64,000 nucleotides of DNA from Cocos nucifera (taxonomy: Eukaryota > Streptophyta > Magnoliopsida > Arecales > Arecaceae), in NCBI GenBank assembly GCA_006176705.1, contig QRFJ01003326.1:152383-216382 (forward strand), given 5' to 3'. A model generated the notes under the pieces. The model ran no database searches, was not told the DNA's origin, and saw nothing but the letters and a program-made list of their open reading frames with translations. Both the position numbers and the translations under genes were made by a program. This document shows, in pieces, positions 58,318-64,000 of this stretch (its first letter is position 1; every line of letters starts with the position of its first letter).

Positions 58318-60194
58318 TTTTCTATAGAGAATCAAGGTTTCTAGTTAGATTTTGTAATTAGACTTGAGCAATTTATTTAGGAGATTAATTTTTAAACAAA
58401 TTAGGCCTTAATATTTTCTCGGATCTCTATATTTCTTTGACAGAGATGCGAAAATCTTCATGATCATTAATTTCTAGTGGATGGTGCGGTCCCACCGATT
58501 AGCTCACTACCTCATCTAATAGTTATTGATGATGGATCTGCTAATGAGTGGACAACTCTTATCCAATAATTCTCTAATCATGGTGCACTCAAACTTAATC
58601 TCTAATTCATGAATCTCACCATCTCCAAAATATTGATCCACTCCTTAGTTAAGTCAGACTCATCATTTTTATGAATTGGATTTTTTATTGGATCTCTCAT
58701 TGTATCCAGAATATTAAGTCCAACCCATCCTCCAACCCATAGCATCCAATGCTTAATAGACATGGTTGCATCTTTCTGGTGCAATTGAACCACTTAAATA
58801 AGTTGAGATTAATCAACTCCAAGAAGGGCTTGTACATCTACAATGGTGGAAAATCTATGACTTAATATTTTTTTAGGAAGATTTGATTTAGGTCTCTTAG
58901 ACTTGACTTAGTTATAATAATTATGACTAACCTAGTGGCATGGGTTAGCTCGAATTATTAGCCATCTCAAATCAAAATTGGATTGATCCAAATGTTCAAG
59001 TAAGTGAGACCGGTGGAAAGGATATGCCATTAACTCGATAAAAATGCATTCACGTCGAGTAGCTCTCAATTAAAAATCAGTCGATCGTATCTGCGAAACT
59101 TACCTTAGACACTAAATTGTTGAACCAGAACCAATTGGGTTAACCTACAATCCAGGCTCAAACCGTAGAGCCAAATTAGGTCTTGACTTGGTCGACCATT
59201 TGTTACTGTGAGTCAACCTTGATCCAAACTTAATCCTATTGGGCTGGTTAATTCTAAGCACTCTTGATCCCACCTAACCAACTATTGATTCGGTTTGATC
59301 AACTACTAGACCTAATTGAGCTACCTAGGTTCGAACCCAAATTTATGAAGGTGTCTTAGATCTAAAAATTCATAACTTTTTGACCTAATTTATTTCATAA
59401 TCTTAACTCTTAATTATGTTTGAGTTCATAAATAGAAACATGCAAAAGAATTCTAGGATTCTAGGATCTAGGATTTTACAGAAAAATAATTAAGTTTTTG
59501 ATTTCTAATTAAGGACAAATATGCAGCACTCCTATATGCCACAAGAGCACCCCATCGAATGGAAAGAGAGGGCCTTTAAATCCTTCTTACTCTTATGATC
59601 AAACGGCCAAGGAGAAAGCCCTAATCAGAAATAATTACTACACTATAAATCAATAAGATCTATAACATATATCACATGTATAAAATCATAGAACTAATTA
59701 CGCATGTTCTGTATACATCTCATGTATCAAAAAATAAGTTATATATGCATAACTTCATATCTTATATATCTCATATAATATCTAAAAAATAAAATTTTAA
59801 ATTGATTAAATCAAAATAAAATTTATTCTAGACAATGCATAGAATAATTCTACAACTTGTCTAGACATGCATCAATCATATCTTATATGAAACATTTTAA
59901 AATTTTATTTTTTATTTTTAGATCTAATTATAATATTTGTAACATCAAAAAATAGAAATAGAAAGATCTAAAAGTATATTTTGATCATATCAAAAGAAAG
60001 ATTATACCAGACTAAATAGAACAGTTCTACACCTAGTCTAGACATGCATCTCATACATCATTGATATGAATAATAAAATTTTAATTTTTTAATTTTAGAT
60101 ATAATCACATCTGATGTGATATCTAAAATTATTAATATCAAATCATAAAATAAAATTAAAATTAGATCTAAAGTAGATATGAAGAACTGCTAAT
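58318..60194 (-). other. Element I leader
   Basis: Long leader aligned with those of A to C (for example gagaccggtggaaaggatat near 59005). No gene. Confidence 0.72.
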
Positions 60195-60209
60195 GCAACT
60201 CTAATGCCA
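60195..60209 (-). other. PBS of element I, worn
   Basis: Minus strand TGGCATTAGAGTTGC against TGGTATCAGAGCCA; several changes, as expected for an old copy. Confidence 0.8.
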
Positions 60210-60211
60210 GT

Positions 60212-61830
60212 TGAAGGGAAAAAAATAATTTTTTCGCCGTAGGATCATTCAGATCTATAGAAAAATTTTTAAAAAAGTTTAATAAATTTTAATTAGATCT
60301 AAGAGTTTTTGTATTTGATCTTATTAATTTGATATTAAAATAATAATTAAAATTAAATCAAATTTAATTTTTATACTTGATTGGATAATCTGATTATCCT
60401 GTCGATGATATACTGCACCCAAAGTTCTGGATCAAGCCATGCATGCACCCGGCCTCTACTAGTATCCACTTAGATTAGTTTTGGGTGTCTTCTCCTTTTG
60501 AATCTGATATCCAATGATCAAATCTGGGTCTGACCTATAGGGCCTTCAAAAGAATGTTGAAGGTGGCACGTTCATCTCACGAACACCGTTGCATAGAGCC
60601 TGATCTTCGTGCCAATTTTCTTAGATCTTCCTCACTGTTTGTGCCCAACTTTTGAACATGGAGAAGGAGGAGAGGAGGAGAATGAGAGGGTGTGGAGATG
60701 TGTTAGGAGCAGCAGCTTTGCAGCATAGGAATTGGATCTAATTCAAATCCTTGGTGCGACAAGGGTTTAAATAGATCCTGCTGTGCCATGCAGTGCCACA
60801 CAGGTCCGATCAATCATATTGCTTGGATTAATCAGATCTAAATCTGATTGGCCATGCTTTGTCATTTGATCCAATCAGGATAGATATCCATAAATCCTTC
60901 CTTGGGAGGTGCCAAGTTTGGATAAGTCCAAACACTTTGGCGCCTAGGTGTTTGAAGCCATCAAGTAACCATGGAGTCCCATCTACATGGGACTCCTCTT
61001 TTCCACATGTGCGCATGCCAAATAGGGGTGTGTGCACATATTATGTGCATGAAGACCAAAGGGGTGCAAGCCCCTAGGAGATCTCCAAGGGAGACACTTG
61101 CCCATCACCTTTAATTCCTGCATATGGGTCAACTATTGATCCGATGTCCTGATAATGACAAGAATTGGCAGGTCTTGTCCTGTCGAAATAGGAACTGGTA
61201 GGTGTTATCCTAATCCCATCTGATGGTTTGGGATAATATTTTTTTGATCAGGATAATGCCATACAGGGTCCCTAGGTGGGCCTAAACCAATTTGGCTCAA
61301 CAAAGATGAACCACAAAGACTACAGAAAGAGAATGTTAGGCTTAATCGTATGCTAGCATGATTTTCTTGAATCTAATTGAATCTAATCCAAATCAATCAA
61401 ATTGGATTAGATCAATTGATGACATCCAAACCCAAACTCTTATTTGTGTGATCTAGTTAGGTTTGATTTCATATGGTAATAAGATATATCATGATCTCAA
61501 TCATCAAAACATCTTTCGATGGATCAGAACTTTTTTGATTCATACAATTAGAATGATCGATCATCAAGATCATTCTAATTGCTCTCAAAATCCATCAGTG
61601 ACACCTAATAGTATATGGTGGCAATCCATAAGAACTAAATATGAACCACTTGGTGCAGCTACCTGTGTGATTGGATTCTTCTATCTTGAGCTCTAATAGG
61701 ATTAGGGTTAAGGTAAACTCGTCAAACCCAATATCCAACATATGAGTTAATCTTTTGATTTGAGTTTGATGTGAAATCCTAATAGAAACTCTTTCTATCA
61801 TCTTCACACTATCATGGCCATGGGCTTATG
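60212..61830 (-). repeat. 5' LTR of element I, cut by J
   Basis: TGAAGGG... at the left; ends at catggccatgggcttatg where J begins. The U3 end would continue beyond the window. It contains the inverted repeat GGAGTCCCAT / ATGGGACTCC at about 60971-60995. Confidence 0.88.
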
Positions 61831-64000
61831 TGTTAGATATATGTGCCCTAGAAGCCAGAATTGGCTGACACTTGTAATACACTTCTAGGGGCAAAATTAT
61901 AATTTTGACTAATATAAATAAAATGGGTTATTTTCTATCACATATGTGTATTTAGTGTCTGTGATACATCCTTTGAGTTAATGATAATGATAATTCATAT
62001 TTTCAAGAGTTGAAAATATAAGACATGAATAATCATTATTAACTCATAAAATGCTCCCGACCATAGGATCATCACGAGGATGGTGATTGATCTGGAAGGT
62101 TGGTGTATAATTGCTTCTCTTTAGTAGATGAGTCTTAAGTCTATGACATGGAGACACCAGAGCAAGAGTACAGATACTCGTTAGAGAACGAGGGCACCGA
62201 GCGTGACCACCTTGAGTAGTCATTAGGGAGTCTACCTTCTCGTCAATGACTGACTCGATGCTGCAGTAGTGTGTCTGGTTCTTTGACCTGAGGTGCATCG
62301 GCAGTTCACCTTGAGGGTGTTATAGTTTGACTACACCATTACTCGGTCTCCTAGCCATATGGAATCTTGAGGTGTATGTTGGCTATGACATGTTCATTGT
62401 AGGAACTAGATTGCATCAAGATGGAATCTATCTACCTCGGTGGCAGAGGAGTAGCCCTATGATAATCATGAGAATCAAGTCCAGAAGTCCATGGCCATGG
62501 CAGAGTGAAATAATAGAAAGAGTTTCTATTTAGATTTTCACATCGGACTCGAATCGAATGATTACATCATATGATAGAAACTAGGGTTTGACGAGTTTAC
62601 CTTAACCCTAATCTGATGGGGCTCAAGATAGAAGACTTAATCACACAGGTAGCTGCACCAAGAGGTTCGCATTCAGCTCTGATGGGTTGCCACCATATAC
62701 TGCTAGGTGTCACTGGTGGATTTTGGGAGCAATTAGAATGATTTAGATGATCGATCATTCTAGCTGTTCGAATCAGAAGAGTTCTGATCCATCGAAAGGA
62801 GTTTCGATGATGTCATGATAGAGATCATGACATATCCCATTACCATATATAGAACTGAACCTAACTGGGTCACACAAACAAGGGTTTGAATCTGGTGATC
62901 ATCAATTGAACTGATCTAGTTCAATTGATCTGAATGAGATTCAATTAGGATTCAAGGAAATCGTGCTAGCACTCGATTGAACCTAACGTTCTTCTTTTGC
63001 TATCATAAATAAGTTGTCCTATCTGAGCCAAAGGAGTTTGTGCTCAATCAGAGGCCTTCATATGGTCTGACTGGAGGTTGTCCAAGTCAGAAAAGGTTGT
63101 CTTATTTTGTAAGACATTACCTGCCATTTTTGGTCACCTGCCATTTCTTGTTCTTTGACTTTGGTCAAAAGTCTACCTTTGACTGGTCAAACGTTGACCA
63201 TTGACACTTTGACTTTTGACAACATGTCATGCACCTATTGGAGAGCTGGTGGGGGCCTGTCCCCCTGCCAGAACCTGGCAAGGAGAAGGGCGCACGCCAC
63301 CCTAGGCGTGTGCCCAAGTTGGAGGCGCCTAGGAGTCCTTGTTGGACAAGGACTCCATCTCCTTTTTGGATTCCAATTAGAGTTCTCCTAAGAACCAACT
63401 TTGACTGGTCTTAGGCACCCTCTAAGGAGGAATCCAGGGGACTCTATTCCCACCAATCAGATTTAGATCTGATTTCACAAAGAGTTGTGATTGGTTGGGA
63501 AGAAGAGGAGTTGGATCACAGCTTAGTCTATAAATAAGACCCTATGCGCCCAACTCAAAGATGTATCTAAAGTGATTGAGAATCACAATTCCACATGCCC
63601 CAAGGCTGCCTCTCTCCCTCTCTCCTCCATGCCAAACCACCTTCTCCCTCTCCTCTCCACATCCAAAAGGAGTTTTGGATTTTTGGTTGGTGCAATCCAG
63701 ATCAAAGAAAGGCGAGTGAAAGCTAGAAGGCTGCACTGCTGCATAAGGACGACTGCTGATCTTCAAAAGGAGTTTTGAAGATCCTCCAGATCAGATCCAG
63801 ATCTGATTTTTGGAGATGTGATAGAGAAGAAGAGGATCTCAGATCCAGCCCGAGTGGATATCGATAGAGGCCAGGCACTTGCATGGCTAGATCTAGAACT
63901 TCCACTGCATACAGGATCATCAACGGGTAATAGGATTACCCATATCAAGGTAAGTTAAATCGATTTAATTTATCTAATTTTATTTATTTTTAAAATAATA
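61831..64000 (+). mobile_element. Element J: A-type copia LTR, plus orientation, partial
   Basis: Starts TGTTAGATATATGTGCCC and follows the reverse complement of the LTR of A almost base for base up to the window edge; the LTR would end about 100 bases later. Solo LTR or complete element cannot be told. It carries the hairpin (61974-62046), IR3 (63266-63280), IR1 (63332-63356) and TATA. Left target copy TTATG (61826-61830). Confidence 0.92.
63527..63538 (+). promoter_or_regulatory. TATA box of J LTR
   Basis: TCTATAAATAAG, identical to the A TATA box. It faces right. Confidence 0.7.

Larger units (their letters stand above)
57319..61830 (-). mobile_element. Element I: old Ty1/copia, gag and 5' LTR part
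   Basis: Outermost host of the stack: gag fragment (57321-58317), leader, PBS, 5' LTR (60212-61830, cut by J). It belongs to the 2.2-kb LTR group but is more diverged from A, B and C than they are from each other. The rest of its gag-pol must lie to the left of the window, beyond K. Confidence 0.85.

Noticed and set aside
1..64000. CRISPR array, tRNA, rRNA, bacterial operon, integrated virus
   Set aside because: No regular spaced repeats, no cloverleaf, no ribosomal sequence and no envelope or movement gene seen; the repeats are all accounted for by LTRs.

Overview
The window is plant nuclear DNA made entirely of nested LTR retrotransposons. I see no host gene, rRNA, tRNA, CRISPR array or bacterial signal. 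Reasons for calling it plant: Ty1/copia Gag-Pol remnants, Athila/Tat-like Ty3/gypsy signatures, primer-binding sites (PBS) for plant initiator tRNA-Met and tRNA-Asp, 5-bp target-site duplications (TSDs), and AT-rich mutated coding regions. A large, repeat-rich monocot genome (palm-like) is my inference; the sequence alone does not prove species.

Eleven insertions (named A to K here) form one stack. Element I (copia, minus strand) is the outermost host: its gag starts at 57321 and its 5' LTR runs to 61830. Element J, an LTR in plus orientation, sits in the LTR of I and runs off the right edge. Element K (minus) interrupts the gag of I. Its 5' LTR is now in three pieces (57236-57318, 40263-40347, 6089-7070), and its internal region (5446-6071) is cut by A (1-5445, copia, minus). 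The LTR of K was hit twice more. E (copia, minus, 7071-40257) carries D (gypsy, minus, 7282-34850) in its 3' LTR, D carries C (copia, minus, 7385-27885), and C carries B (copia, minus, 9073-19404). F (copia, plus, 40348-57230) carries G (copia, plus, 42092-53441) inside its protease region, and G carries H, a solo LTR (48229-49722).

Target duplications support almost every junction: B ATAGA, F GTCAG and H CCTAT are perfect; C, D, E and G match with one or two substitutions. A, J and K each have one end outside the window or missing. The order of insertion is therefore readable: I, then K, then A, E and F; inside E: D, C, B; inside F: G, H.

A, B, C, H, I and J belong to one copia group with LTRs of about 2.2 kb and a leader of about 1.85 kb between PBS and gag. 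E and F are a second copia family with LTRs of about 0.6 kb. G is a third copia with LTRs of 2.0 to 2.5 kb whose leader resembles that of the first group. D is a gypsy element with PBS, part of gag, 3' signature motifs and both LTRs but no pol. K has a 1.1 kb LTR and no recognisable protein.

The coding parts are gag, protease, integrase, reverse transcriptase and RNase H, in copia order. All are broken by stops and frameshifts, except that A is open from about 930 to the window edge. The most notable non-coding signals are three adjacent inverted repeats in the 2.2-kb LTRs whose arms change together between subfamilies, a 73-bp hairpin in the same LTRs, and a GAGCCGGCTCAG-type repeat in the promoters of three otherwise different families. 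I found no new defence, metabolic or signalling system.
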